Shown piece after piece: positions 32,314 to 40,976 of a DNA stretch of 64,000 bases. This DNA is from JANLVI01 sp031363915 (GTDB taxonomy: Bacteria; Vulcanimicrobiota; Vulcanimicrobiia; Vulcanimicrobiales; Vulcanimicrobiaceae), in contig JANLVI010000031.1 in the NCBI GenBank assembly GCA_031363915.1, positions 62,001-126,000 on the forward strand. The letters run 5' to 3'. Under the pieces are notes generated by a model. The model did not search any database. It saw nothing but the letters and a program-made list of their open reading frames with translations, and was not told where the DNA came from. A program made the translations under genes and the position numbers. The first letter of the stretch is position 1. Each line of letters starts with the position of its first letter.

Positions 32314-33966
32314 ATGGATTTACGCGAGGAAGTCGCGAAGCGTAGGACGTTTGCGATCATCTCGCATCCCGACGCGGGCAAGACGACGTTGACCGAAAAG
32401 CTCTTGCTCTACGGCGGAGCCATCAACACGGCGGGGCAAGTTGCAGCCCGCAAGCGTGCGCGCGCTGCCACATCCGATTGGATGGAACTGGAAAAAGAGC
32501 GCGGCATCTCGATCACATCGACCGTGTTGCAATTTCCGTATCACGGGATGACACTCAATCTCCTGGACACACCGGGTCACCAAGACTTCGGTGAGGACAC
32601 GTACCGCACGCTACTTGCGGCCGATAGCGCCGTCATGCTGATCGATGCCGCTAAGGGCGTAGAACCGCAGACCCGCAAGTTGTTTGCGATCTGCCGCGCG
32701 CGCCGGATCCCGCTCTTCACGTTCATCAACAAGCTCGATCGACCGAGTCAAGACCCGCTCGCACTGCTCGACGAAGTCGAGAACGTCCTGGGCATCGGCG
32801 CGTTTCCGATCAATTGGCCGATCGGCTCGGGTCCGGAATTCCGCGGCGTCTACGACCGCGTTTCGCACGAAGTGCATCTCTTCGAGCGCACGCAGCATGG
32901 CGCAAAGATGGCGCCGGTCTCGGTGACCGATGTGCGCGACCCACGCATCGCCGCACTTACGGATGAGGGCACGTACAGCACGTTCATCGATCAGATCGAC
33001 TTGCTCGAAGGCGCGGGCTCCGCGTTCGATCGCGACGCGATGCTGCGCGGTGATGCAACGCCCGTCTTCTTTGGTTCTGCCGTCACGAATTTTGGCGTGC
33101 AGCTCTTTCTCGACGGCTTCGTGAAGATGGCGCCGACGCCGACCGCGCGTCTCGCGCATCACGGCACTGGAACGATCCACACCGTCCCGGATCTCGATCG
33201 CACGCCGGTCGATCCGAACACCGATCACTTCTCGGGTTTCGTATTCAAGATTCAAGCGAACATGGACCCGCGCCATCGCGACCGGATCGCGTTCGTGCGC
33301 GTGTGCTCGGGCAAGTTCGAACGGGACATGACCGTGCGCAATATGCGAACGGGCAAAGACGTGCGCCTCACGCGCGCGATGAAACTCTTCGCAAACGATC
33401 GCGAATCAGTCGACCTCGCGTTTGCCGGCGATGTCGTCGGCCTTGCCAATCCGGGCAGTTTTGCGATCGGCGATACGCTCGTCGAAGGCGAGTCGCTCTC
33501 GTTCGATCCGATTCCGGCTTTCGAGCCCGAACATTTCTCGCTCGTGCGCGCGCTCGATACCGCGCAGTACAAGTCTTTTCAAAAAGGGATCGCGCAGTTG
33601 CGTGAAGAGGGCGCGATCCAAGTGATGTACCCCTACAACGATACGCAGCGCAGCGAACCGATTTTTGCGGCCGTCGGCGAACTGCAATTTGAAGTCGTCA
33701 AATACCGGCTCGAGGCGGAATACAACGTGAAGACGCAGTTCACGCGACTCAACTTCGGCCTCGCGCGCCACGTACGCGGCGATCTTGAGAAAGTCGGTTC
33801 GGCCCAGATGCCCTCGAATGCGAAACTCGTTGAGGACTGGGAGAGTAAACCCCTTGCGCTCTTCGAGAGCGAGTGGAGCGTGCGGCTGGCCGAGGAATGG
33901 AATCCGGCCTTGCGCTTCGAGCCCTTTGGTACAAAAGAACTCATGACGGAGGCTATCTCGCAGTGA
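32314..33966 (+). CDS. prfC: Peptide chain release factor 3
   Basis: The 550-residue translational GTPase recycles RF1/RF2 after termination. G1 is AIISHPDAGKTTLTEKLLLY, G2 lies at RGISITSTVLQF, G3 is LLDTPGHQDFGEDTYRTL, and G4 is FTFINKLDR. The later domains contain the RF3-type FPINWPIGSGPEFRGVYDR and FVFKIQANMDPRHRDRIAFV. LREEGAIQVMYPYNDTQRSE and GELQFEVVKYRLEAEYNV near the C-terminus also fit RF3 rather than EF-G. The ATG at 32314 was chosen because it begins MDLREEVAKRRTFAIISHPD, the usual RF3 opening. Its TGA shares one base with the next ATG (TGATG). Confidence 0.95.
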   Translation: MDLREEVAKRRTFAIISHPDAGKTTLTEKLLLYGGAINTAGQVAARKRARAATSDWMELEKERGISITSTVLQFPYHGMTLNLLDTPGHQDFGEDTYRTLLAADSAVMLIDAAKGVEPQTRKLFAICRARRIPLFTFINKLDRPSQDPLALLDEVENVLGIGAFPINWPIGSGPEFRGVYDRVSHEVHLFERTQHGAKMAPVSVTDVRDPRIAALTDEGTYSTFIDQIDLLEGAGSAFDRDAMLRGDATPVFFGSAVTNFGVQLFLDGFVKMAPTPTARLAHHGTGTIHTVPDLDRTPVDPNTDHFSGFVFKIQANMDPRHRDRIAFVRVCSGKFERDMTVRNMRTGKDVRLTRAMKLFANDRESVDLAFAGDVVGLANPGSFAIGDTLVEGESLSFDPIPAFEPEHFSLVRALDTAQYKSFQKGIAQLREEGAIQVMYPYNDTQRSEPIFAAVGELQFEVVKYRLEAEYNVKTQFTRLNFGLARHVRGDLEKVGSAQMPSNAKLVEDWESKPLALFESEWSVRLAEEWNPALRFEPFGTKELMTEAISQ

Positions 33967-34385
33967 TGCAGCGCCCGACCCAAGTGCCGGCGAAATCCAA
34001 CCAACGCACGATCCTCATCGCGGTCGTCGCGGTGCTTCTGATCTACGTGCTCTTCAAGACGTTCGGTGCGCACGAGACCAAGTTCGAGAAGACAGCGGAA
34101 GAAGTCACAACCGCAATTCAAAAGAACGACATGACCGCACTGACCAAAGACTTCGATGCAACGGCCCGCGAGCAGATGACGCGGCAGCGCGTAGGAGCCG
34201 CCTCCGATTCACTCGCGCCGCTCGGCAAAGTAAAATCGGTCAAAGAAGATACGCCGGCCGGGACGGCCGAACGCGTTCACACGTTTGCCCTCACGTTCGA
34301 GCACGGGTCGGCACGCGAACGATTCAAATACGATCTCGATGGTAAAGCCGAAGGCTTCAACTACGAACAAGTCGTGAAGAAGTAG
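33966..34385 (+). CDS. Membrane-anchored small protein of unknown function
   Basis: The 139-residue protein starts within the prfC stop. It has one helix (TILIAVVAVLLIYVLFKTFG) and a soluble domain with KFEKTAEEVTTAIQKNDMTA and VHTFALTFEHGSARERFKYD. This resembles NTF2-like or DUF4878-type periplasmic domains, where a short helix bundle packs on a sheet. The link to prfC is only translational coupling. Confidence 0.6.
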   Translation: MQRPTQVPAKSNQRTILIAVVAVLLIYVLFKTFGAHETKFEKTAEEVTTAIQKNDMTALTKDFDATAREQMTRQRVGAASDSLAPLGKVKSVKEDTPAGTAERVHTFALTFEHGSARERFKYDLDGKAEGFNYEQVVKK

Positions 34386-34389
34386 TCGG

Positions 34390-35364
34390 ATGACGACCGT
34401 CGGTCAGCTCGCCGTCTCTTTCCAAGATGTCAAAGACGCTGCGGTGCGTCTACGCGGTGTCGCGCACCGGACTCCCGTGATCACCTCGAAGACACTCGAC
34501 GAGCGAACCGGCGCCTCGGTCTTCCTCAAAGCTGAGAACCTGCAGCGCATGGGCGCGTTTAAATTCCGTGGCGCGTATAACCGGCTCGCGCAAATTTCCG
34601 AGGCCGAGCGGCACAAAGGCGTCGTGGCGTTTTCTAGTGGTAATCACGCGCAGGGCGTCGCGCTGGCAGCGAAGATTCTCGGCATCCCGGCGACGATCGT
34701 GATGCCGACCGATGCGCCCAAATCGAAGCGCGACGCAACGCGCGGCTACGGAGCAACCATCGTCGAGTACGACCGCATGAACGACGACCGCGGAGCGATC
34801 GCCAAAGGCATCGCGAGCGAAACCGGCGCCGCGTTCATCTCACCCTTCGACGATGCAGGCATCATCGCGGGTCAGGGCACGACGGCACTCGAGCTGATCG
34901 AAGAAACGGGCCCGCTCGACATGCTTTTCGTGTGCACGGGAGGCGGCGGTCTGCTCAGCGGCTGCGCGACGGCGGCCGTCGCGATGTCGCCCGGCGTCGC
35001 GGTATGGGGTGTCGAGCCGGAAACTGGTGATGATTGGGTTCAATCGCTCGCGGCAAATAAACGAATCGAGATTCCCGTCCCCGTGACCATCGCCGACGGC
35101 ATGCAGACGACGGCTCCCGGTGTCCTGACTTTTCCAATCGTACAAAAATTGTGCGCGGGCGTTGTGACAGTCACCGACGATGAGCTACGCGAAACGATGC
35201 GCTTCGCGTTCGAACGTCTCAAGCTCGTCATCGAGCCGAGCGGCGCCGCTGCGCTCGCAGCGATTATGTTCGAGAAAGTCCCCGCGCGCGGCAAACGTAT
35301 CGGCGCCACGCTCAGCGGCGGAAACGTCGACCCTGCGCTGTTCGCAGCTGTTCTTGCCGGCTAA
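34390..35364 (+). CDS. Threonine/serine dehydratase (PLP fold II)
   Basis: The 324-residue enzyme deaminates threonine or serine to the 2-oxo acid. The PLP Lys is in MGAFKFRGAYNRL near residue 59. The Ser-rich loop is VVAFSSGNHAQGVALAAKIL. The tetraglycine phosphate loop is FVCTGGGGLLSGCATAA near 180, and the closing Ser is in TLSGGNVDPALF near the end. There is no C-terminal ACT domain, so it resembles the catabolic TdcB type or serine racemase-like enzymes more than allosteric IlvA. It starts 4 bases after the previous gene and ends 9 bases from a convergent gene, where a hairpin lies. Confidence 0.88.
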   Translation: MTTVGQLAVSFQDVKDAAVRLRGVAHRTPVITSKTLDERTGASVFLKAENLQRMGAFKFRGAYNRLAQISEAERHKGVVAFSSGNHAQGVALAAKILGIPATIVMPTDAPKSKRDATRGYGATIVEYDRMNDDRGAIAKGIASETGAAFISPFDDAGIIAGQGTTALELIEETGPLDMLFVCTGGGGLLSGCATAAVAMSPGVAVWGVEPETGDDWVQSLAANKRIEIPVPVTIADGMQTTAPGVLTFPIVQKLCAGVVTVTDDELRETMRFAFERLKLVIEPSGAAALAAIMFEKVPARGKRIGATLSGGNVDPALFAAVLAG

Positions 35365-35373
35365 GACGACGCT

Positions 35374-35931
35374 CTAAATGCCGCGGATAAATGCGGCGAG
35401 CTTCTCGTTGAGAAGCTCGAGAATCGGCGGCGATGGGCGGTGTTCGACCGGCGGCGGCACACCGAAACGCTCGTGGAGAAACGTCTTGTTTGCGGTCATT
35501 CGTTTTACGGCGACGTCAGCGTCCGCGTCGCGCATGCGTTCGAGCCCGGTGCGGAGCGCGAAGAGTTGGTGCGCGAGTTCTTCGTCGGGCGATCGCAGGC
35601 CGTTTCGTGGGTGTCCACTGAGTGCGCCCGGGACGGCGAGATAGGCGTTGATCGTCTCCGGCAAATACGAACGCAGCGTCTCCCGCGCGGTAAAGACGTC
35701 AATGCGGTGCCCAACGTGCCGCTTGTCGTGTTCGCGCGCTATTGCGACGATCGCGCGCGCTTCGCGACGATGACGGGCCGGGAGCCGGTTGACGAGCTTG
35801 AGCGTTGCGAAGGTCGAGGGGACTTTCGGCGCACGCGGGAGGCCGGCACGGTGCGCGACGACAACAGCGGCGCCGCCGAGAAGGCCGGCGGCGCCGCTAG
35901 TCAAGACGAGGATCTCGAAGAGTGGAAGCAC
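35374..35931 (-). CDS. Hypothetical protein with N-terminal membrane helix
   Basis: The 185-residue protein starts at a GTG. A first helix (FEILVLTSGAAGLLGGAAVVVAH) is followed by a basic helical domain. That domain contains HRREARAIVAIAREHDKRHV and LRSYLPETINAYLAVPGALS, and the second stretch looks like the YLPxtlxxYlxxp segment of XpaC/5-bromo-4-chloroindolyl phosphate hydrolysis-type proteins. The C-terminus is helical (LELLNEKLAAFIRGI). No function is clear. The last coding bases hold a 9-base inverted repeat (35398-35418). Confidence 0.55.
   Translation of the reverse strand: MLPLFEILVLTSGAAGLLGGAAVVVAHRAGLPRAPKVPSTFATLKLVNRLPARHRREARAIVAIAREHDKRHVGHRIDVFTARETLRSYLPETINAYLAVPGALSGHPRNGLRSPDEELAHQLFALRTGLERMRDADADVAVKRMTANKTFLHERFGVPPPVEHRPSPPILELLNEKLAAFIRGI
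35398..35418. terminator. Hairpin between convergent genes, inside the end of the minus-strand gene
   Basis: GAGCTTCTC (35398-35406), a 3-base loop GTT, and GAGAAGCTC (35410-35418) form a perfect 9-base stem. It lies 34 bases past the dehydratase stop and within the last codons of the convergent gene. It could stop or slow transcription from the dehydratase side; no T tract follows. Confidence 0.35.
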
Positions 35932-35995
35932 GGTCGTTCACCTTTACCCGAGTGGGTGGGCGAAGTTCCTCTTCGTGACCGCGGCTATTATGTCG

Positions 35996-36577
35996 TTAGC
36001 GCTTGGGCGGTGCCATCCGGCCCAGCGCGTAAAATTCGGCGTTCGGGCGCATGTCGAGTGCGCCGGCCATGCGGTTCGAGAAGCCGAAGAATGCGGCGAT
36101 CGCGGCGATGTCCCAGATGTCATCGTCGCTGAATCCGAAGTCCCGCAGGTCTTCGATCTCCTCATCGCTTGCGGCAAAGCCGCGTTCGTTCACGCGCGAG
36201 GCGAACGTCAGAATCGCATCCAGGCGTGGCGTCGTGTTTGCCGTTTGCCAGTTGATCGCGATCTGATCGGCGAGGATCGGGTCTTTGCCGAGGATACGCA
36301 GCGCCGCGCTATGTGATGTAACACAGTACTGACACTCGTTTTCTGCCGAGACGGCGACGACGATCGCTTCGCGTTCGGCGCGCGTGAGATTGCTCTCGCC
36401 TTTCATCAGCACGTCGTGATAGTGCATGAATGCGCGGAAATGTTCGGGACGCTTCGCGTACGCGCGGAAAACATTCGGGACGAAACCGAGCTTGGTGCGG
36501 CTCGCTTCGTATACTTCACGAATATCGTCGGGCAGCGTTGCTTCATCGGGTTCGCCAAAACGCGAGACGTGGTCCAC
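35996..36577 (-). CDS. AhpD-like peroxidase-related protein (carboxymuconolactone decarboxylase fold)
   Basis: The 193-residue protein starts at a GTG behind TAGGAG. It matches the uncharacterised peroxidase-related family (TIGR01926-type): FGEPDEATLPDDIREVYEAS near the start, LGFVPNVFRAYAKRPEHFRA, and the redox pair in SAENECQYCVTSHSAALR near residue 85, with Cys-x-x-Cys and a following His. The last part (DDDIWDIAAIAAFFGFSNRM) is also standard. Family members reduce peroxides or alkyl hydroperoxides through the Cys pair. Its ribosome site lies inside the terminator of the gene upstream. Confidence 0.88.
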   Translation of the reverse strand: MDHVSRFGEPDEATLPDDIREVYEASRTKLGFVPNVFRAYAKRPEHFRAFMHYHDVLMKGESNLTRAEREAIVVAVSAENECQYCVTSHSAALRILGKDPILADQIAINWQTANTTPRLDAILTFASRVNERGFAASDEEIEDLRDFGFSDDDIWDIAAIAAFFGFSNRMAGALDMRPNAEFYALGRMAPPKR

Positions 36578-36588
36578 GGTGCACTCCT

Positions 36589-36622
36589 AAAAAAGAAAAC
36601 GGACGCCGCTTTCGCGACGCCC
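36589..36622 (-). terminator. Intrinsic terminator of the gene at 36648
   Basis: On the minus strand GGGCGTCGC, GAAA loop and GCGGCGTCC pair along nine bases (two G-U pairs), followed by TTTTCTTTTTT. It lies 26 bases after the stop at 36648. The T tract touches the ribosome binding site (AGGAG) of the next gene, so read-through decides whether the peroxidase-related gene is also expressed from upstream. Confidence 0.75.
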
Positions 36623-36647
36623 GATGCTAGGGTTCTGCGGTCGCGAA

Positions 36648-37064
36648 CTACTTCGCGGCGAGTTTCAGATTTCCGCAGGCAACATACGTGCCGACGTCTT
36701 TGGTCGACTTGTGGATGTTGATCGCGTACGTGCCGGCCTCGAGTTGGGCAAGCGTGATGCCTTTGACCTTCGTTTGCGACGAGCCGTCGATCACGGCCGT
36801 CAGCGGAAACGCTGGCTTGGGGTCGAGCTTTTCGCAAGAGCCTTTATGGATGTGGATCGGCTGCGGGTCGGTGCCGCCGCCGCGCGTGGTAACGTGAACG
36901 ATGATCTCATCCGGGTTGCCCGTGCTCTGCAGCAGCGTGGCGGTGCCGGTTTCACCCGATCCGTTTTGAGCGGAGAGCCGGAACTGGTCCGGATGTGTGG
37001 CGGCGCTGGCGGCGCTTGCGGTCACGGCTATAGCAAGGCCAAGCGACAGAAGAAGACGCTTCAT
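36648..37064 (-). CDS. Secreted CHRD/SodC-like beta protein
   Basis: The 138-residue protein has a signal peptide (MKRLLLSLGLAIAVTASAAS, cleaved near residue 22). A ribosome site GAGAGG lies 6 bases before the ATG. The mature part looks like a small CHRD or Cu/Zn-superoxide-dismutase-like sandwich: PQPIHIHKGSCEKLDPKPAF has the HxH plus Cys pattern, and YAINIHKSTKDVGTYVACGN supplies a second His and Cys. A metal site or a disulphide is likely. Activity as a dismutase is not shown because the full set of copper ligands is not present. It is a single gene with its own terminator. Confidence 0.7.
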   Translation of the reverse strand: MKRLLLSLGLAIAVTASAASAATHPDQFRLSAQNGSGETGTATLLQSTGNPDEIIVHVTTRGGGTDPQPIHIHKGSCEKLDPKPAFPLTAVIDGSSQTKVKGITLAQLEAGTYAINIHKSTKDVGTYVACGNLKLAAK

Positions 37065-37101
37065 GGGGTACCTCTCTTAGGATTTCGGCGGGTTCTTGGT
37101 C

Positions 37102-38631
37102 TCAGACGGAAACCATTTTCATAGACGACGCGAGATCGGCGATCATCGCTTCCGCCGCGCGCCGGCCGGGGAAGCCGCTCACGCAACCGCCCGGATGCGT
37201 CCCCGAGCCGCACAAGTACAACCCATCGATTTCCGTACGCACGCGGAAGCGTTTCTCGTAGATCTGCTCGGGCAGCAGCTCGCCGTGGAAGATGTGTCCG
37301 CCGGCAAGGCCCAGGATAGATTCCAGATCCGGCGGCGCCATCATATTGCGGTGCTCGATTGCAGCGGGCAGATTCGGCGCGTAGCGCGCGAGTAAGTTGA
37401 CGATTTGATCGCCGATCTCGGCGCGATCGCTCTCTTGCCACGGGCGGTCCGTGCGGTCGTATGGATAATACTGCGCGAAGATCGAGAGGATGTGCTTGCC
37501 CGGCGGTGCGAGGCTCGGATCGGTGGGTGTCTGCATGAAACACTCGAGCATCGGTTCGCGCGAGACGCCATGCGCCGCGCAGTCGTCGTAAGCGGCTTGG
37601 AGATAATCCACCGTCGGCGCGACGTGAATGGTCGCGCGATGGTGCGCTTGCACGTTCGTGCCCGGACGCGCGGTGAAGTTGGGGAGTTCGCCGAGTGCGA
37701 GATTGAGTTTGCACGAGACGCCCGCCGATTGCCACGCTAGCGCGCGTTCGCGCGTTGCGGTCGGCACGTCGCTTGCATCGAGCAGATGCAGAAACGTGGT
37801 TTTCGGATCGGCGTTGCTCGCGATCGAACGCGCCTCGATCGTGCGCCCGTCGCGCAGTTAGATCGATCCGGCGCGGCCGTCGCGCACGCCGATGCGCTCG
37901 ACGATGGCATCGGTTAGGAGATCGGCGCCTGCCGCACGCGCGGCCGCGGCGACGGCCTGCGAGATCGCACCCATTCCGCCGCGCACGAACCCCCACGCGC
38001 CCTGCGCGCCGAGTGCGCGACCGGCGTAGTGATGGGCGAGCACGTAGGCGGTTCCGCGTTCGCGCGGACCGGCCGCCGTGCCGATAAGTCCGTCGGTTGC
38101 GAGCGTCGCGGCGAGGACGGGAGTGCGCACGTAGCGCTCGACCAAGTCCGCCGCCGAGCCTTCAAGCGTCGCGCGCGTCGCATCGTCAAAACGCGCAAAC
38201 GACGGTTCGCGATCGGCGAACGACTCGAACAAGAGCGCGCCGAGGCGCACGGCCTCGGCTTCAAAAGCCGCGAGTCCCGCAACATCGCGTTCGTCGAAAC
38301 GGCCAACTTCACGGGCATTTTCTTCATCGTCGCGACCGAGCAAGAGCGAACGCCCGTCCGGCAGCGGCGTAAACGACGCGGGATCTTTGCGATACGCCGA
38401 ATAGCCGTGCGCGACAAGATCTAGATCCGCGACGATCTGCGGATCGAGCAGGCTGCATACGTACGATGCAAGCGAGACGGTATAGCCGGGCCATATCGCT
38501 TCGCTCACGGCCGCGCCGCCGAGCACCGAGCGACGCTCGAGCACGACGGTGCGCAAGCCCGCTCGCGCGCAGTACGCCGCCGTTACCAGACCGTTATGAC
38601 CGCCCCCGACGATCGCGACGTCGTACGTCAT
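37102..38631 (-). pseudogene. PYROXD2/CrtI-type FAD oxidoreductase interrupted by one in-frame stop
   Basis: The region reads as one flavoprotein of about 509 codons with a single TAA (37858-37860) in frame. The N-part has VAIVGGGHNGLVTAAYCARA, the FAD fingerprint, then LGGAAVSEAIWPGYTVSLAS. It runs to VRDGRAGSI, where the stop occurs. The same frame resumes LRDGRTIEARSIASNADPKT, exactly the segment that should follow, and continues to GLYLCGSGTHPGGCVSGFPG near the end. This is the PYROXD2-like branch of the phytoene desaturase family. The stop is explained by a single base change from a sense codon. Either the gene is recently inactivated, or it is read through, or there is a sequencing error. 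It starts directly after the YkgJ-type gene (TAAATG). Confidence 0.8.
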
Positions 38632-39312
38632 TTACCGCTTCGGATGTTTGGGCTGGAACGCCGGACCGCTCGGATAGTCTCCGAACGAGAGGGACTCGTC
38701 AACGTCCTGGCAGCCGATCGGCGTGAACGCTCGACAGTCGTCGGGACGCGCGTCGTAAATTCCGCAGTAGAATTTGCCCGACTTGCTGCCTTTGAGGAAC
38801 ACGCACTTACTTGCGGCATCCTCATCGACTTTTTTGAGCCAACCCGCAACGAAGCCGTCGGCCGAGGGACGCTCGTTAACGTAGGTCTTTAAGACCTCAT
38901 CGACCGTCCAGCCGAAGTGATCGGCGATCCGCTTCACATCGCCGTGATTGACGAAGGGCTCGTAGCCGCCGCAGCATTCCGCACAGCCCGACGGACACGC
39001 GACATTTTCGGGCAGATCGTAGAGATGTTTGCGCGAAACTTCGATCACTTTTGCGATCGCGGCGACCATCTCGGGGTCGTCGTTATATTTGTAGACCCAT
39101 TCGCGATGCGTGATCTCGTTGACGTTGTAGCTGCGCTTGATGTCTTCGTTGTATTTGATCGTGACGTGTTCTTCGGTAATCTCGATCTCTTGAACGTGCT
39201 GCATCGGCGTGAGATCGAGCTCGTCGATCCGCGTCGGCTGACCCGTGTCGCGCGTGAATTTCTTGAGGTGGCGAAGTTCGCGGTGAACGATGAGATCGAT
39301 AGTCTCTTGCAT
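38632..39312 (-). CDS. YkgJ-family cysteine cluster protein
   Basis: The 226-residue protein has the zinc- or iron-chelating cluster of the YkgJ (PF03692) family. CPSGCAECCGGYEPFVNHGD near residue 112 gives four Cys. CVFLKGSKSGKFYCGIYDAR gives two more, followed by PDDCRAFTPIGC. The N-terminal 100 residues are an added region with a beta hairpin (IEITEEHVTIKYNEDIKRSY). The family probably binds a metal and may act on proteins. Its stop is directly followed by the ATG of the oxidoreductase. It is divergent from the secreted protein at 39402. Confidence 0.85.
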   Translation of the reverse strand: MQETIDLIVHRELRHLKKFTRDTGQPTRIDELDLTPMQHVQEIEITEEHVTIKYNEDIKRSYNVNEITHREWVYKYNDDPEMVAAIAKVIEVSRKHLYDLPENVACPSGCAECCGGYEPFVNHGDVKRIADHFGWTVDEVLKTYVNERPSADGFVAGWLKKVDEDAASKCVFLKGSKSGKFYCGIYDARPDDCRAFTPIGCQDVDESLSFGDYPSGPAFQPKHPKR

Positions 39313-39401
39313 GTGCTACGCTTCGGTACCGAGGGCGCGCGGACCCATCGCGAGGGGCGCCTCTCGCGCGACTCGAATCGTCCCCGCCAAGAGGTTCTCG
39401 C

Positions 39402-40367
39402 TTGTTTGGACGCATGCTAGCGCTCGTGACCCTCGGCGTCGTGCTTTGCACGGCGTCGACCGCGCATGCCCAATCGCCGATCGTTGCCGAGAGAACGCTG
39501 GCGTTGCGGACCGCGATGAGCGGCACGGCGCTTTTGGCGTATACCGTCACGCAAAAGGACGGCGTCACGATCAAAGCCTACGTCACTCACCCCGACAAAC
39601 TGTATTTGGTCGCGACCGGGCCGAAGGACGCGAAGTTCGAAATCAGCATGAGCAAGGCCGGCACGGCGATTTTGCGCGACGGCAAAAAGCTGCCCGACGT
39701 GCCGCCGGCGCTCCAAGCCATCGCCGACTATCTGCGTACGCAGTGGGATACCATCACCGTCGCGCACGATGAGGCCGACGTCGACGCCGATACGGGCGCG
39801 GTCGAGGTGCCGTTCAGCGGCCGCATGACGCCCGACTTGAAGAAACTCGTCCCGGCGCAAACGATTCGCTGTACCTACGAAAAACTCACCAATCACATCA
39901 CGCGCTGCGAACGCGCCGATCTAACGATCGAATTCTACAACTATCAGACGGTGTCGCGGCCCCCGGTCGAAGCCGAATCGCTGCAAGTCAAAATCCGTCG
40001 GGCGATGCGCGACCTCACCGCATTCCACGTGCTTGCCGTCTCGCCGCGCGGCACCCTCACGGCGACGTATTCCAAAACCACGGGCCTTGCGATCGACCGG
40101 CCCGTTGCGGAGAATCAGACCCACACCGACCCGAGTAGCCCGCCCTTTGTGGAATTTAATCGCGGGTTTCGCGATTGGCGCGTCCTCACCGAGTTGCCCG
40201 ACCGCGTGCAGGACGCCATGACGTACGGCGCTTTCGCCTCGACGTTCCGCTCGCCGGAAGTCCTCGAGCCCGTGCGCGTCCAATGTCTCTACGACCACGA
40301 GTCCTATCGTCTCGTCGGCTGCTTTGGTCCCATGGTTACCATTCGTTACTCGAATTACGCGCCGTAG
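39402..40367 (+). CDS. Exported protein, DUF2092/LolA-like
   Basis: The 321-residue protein is exported. TTG at 39402 is preferred over ATG at 39414, because AGAGG (39390-39394) is at the right distance and it adds an Arg to the signal peptide (FGRMLALVTLGVVLCTASTA). The mature part has two similar halves, each with a beta-rich lipoprotein-carrier-like pattern: TVTQKDGVTIKAYVTHPDKL in the first, FHVLAVSPRGTLTATYSKTT in the second. Single Cys pairs (RCTYEK, TRCERAD; QCLYDH, VGCFGP) may form disulphides. This family is often paired with redox or transport genes. It is followed 15 bases later by a related gene. Confidence 0.65.
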   Translation: MFGRMLALVTLGVVLCTASTAHAQSPIVAERTLALRTAMSGTALLAYTVTQKDGVTIKAYVTHPDKLYLVATGPKDAKFEISMSKAGTAILRDGKKLPDVPPALQAIADYLRTQWDTITVAHDEADVDADTGAVEVPFSGRMTPDLKKLVPAQTIRCTYEKLTNHITRCERADLTIEFYNYQTVSRPPVEAESLQVKIRRAMRDLTAFHVLAVSPRGTLTATYSKTTGLAIDRPVAENQTHTDPSSPPFVEFNRGFRDWRVLTELPDRVQDAMTYGAFASTFRSPEVLEPVRVQCLYDHESYRLVGCFGPMVTIRYSNYAP

Positions 40368-40382
40368 AAAGACCCACCGTTC

Positions 40383-40976
40383 ATGAAGCGTTCCCTCACC
40401 TGCGCTGCGCTGGCCGCCGCGCTCACCCTTAGCACCCTTCCGGCGTTCGCCGATCCCGCCGCCGATGCGCTCAAAGCGAAGATGGGTGCGGCATGGGCGG
40501 GCGTGAAATCGTTCAAGATGAACGTCGCGCCCACCGCAGGCACTGCCGAGGGCAATCCGATGGCGGGCGGCACGATCACGACGACCATGGTGCTCCCTGA
40601 TAAGATCGAATCGGCAATGGACATACACGGCATGTCGATAAAAATCGTCGTTCTCGCGGGCGAGTCGTGGATGAATATGAACGGCTCCGGCTGGCGCAAA
40701 ATGCCGGGCGGCGGCAACATGAACGCGATGTTCAAGACGCCCGATCCGAAAGCATACGCGAGTCAATCCATCGGCAAGATGCTGCCGGATGAGGATTTCA
40801 ACGGTAAAAAAGTCGGCGCGTTCACCGGCACAACCACCGCAGATAAAGAGGTCGGAGAGTCGATTTGCAACTACGACAAGACGACGTACCTGCTCGTGCG
40901 CTGCCATAACGCAAAGGCAACTGTGCTTTTCACCGATTTCAACAGCCCGACCAACGTCATCGACGTACCGAAATAG
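40383..40976 (+). CDS. Exported LolA-like protein
   Basis: The 197-residue protein has a signal peptide (MKRSLTCAALAAALTLSTLP). It opens with ADALKAKMGAAWAGVKSFKM and carries on with MVLPDKIESAMDIHGMSIKI and VVLAGESWMNMNGSGWRKMP. These are the beta strands of a lipoprotein-localisation-like half barrel that carries a hydrophobic ligand. The C-terminus ends with NSPTNVIDVPK. Its stop shares a base with the GTG of the ROK kinase, so the two are co-translated, although nothing else links their functions. Paired with the upstream protein it may serve lipid or lipoprotein transport. Confidence 0.65.
   Translation: MKRSLTCAALAAALTLSTLPAFADPAADALKAKMGAAWAGVKSFKMNVAPTAGTAEGNPMAGGTITTTMVLPDKIESAMDIHGMSIKIVVLAGESWMNMNGSGWRKMPGGGNMNAMFKTPDPKAYASQSIGKMLPDEDFNGKKVGAFTGTTTADKEVGESICNYDKTTYLLVRCHNAKATVLFTDFNSPTNVIDVPK

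Noticed and set aside
35440..36132. Plus-strand frame of 230 codons opposite the helix protein and AhpD-like gene
   Set aside because: It lies antisense to two genes whose translations have recognisable features; it has none.
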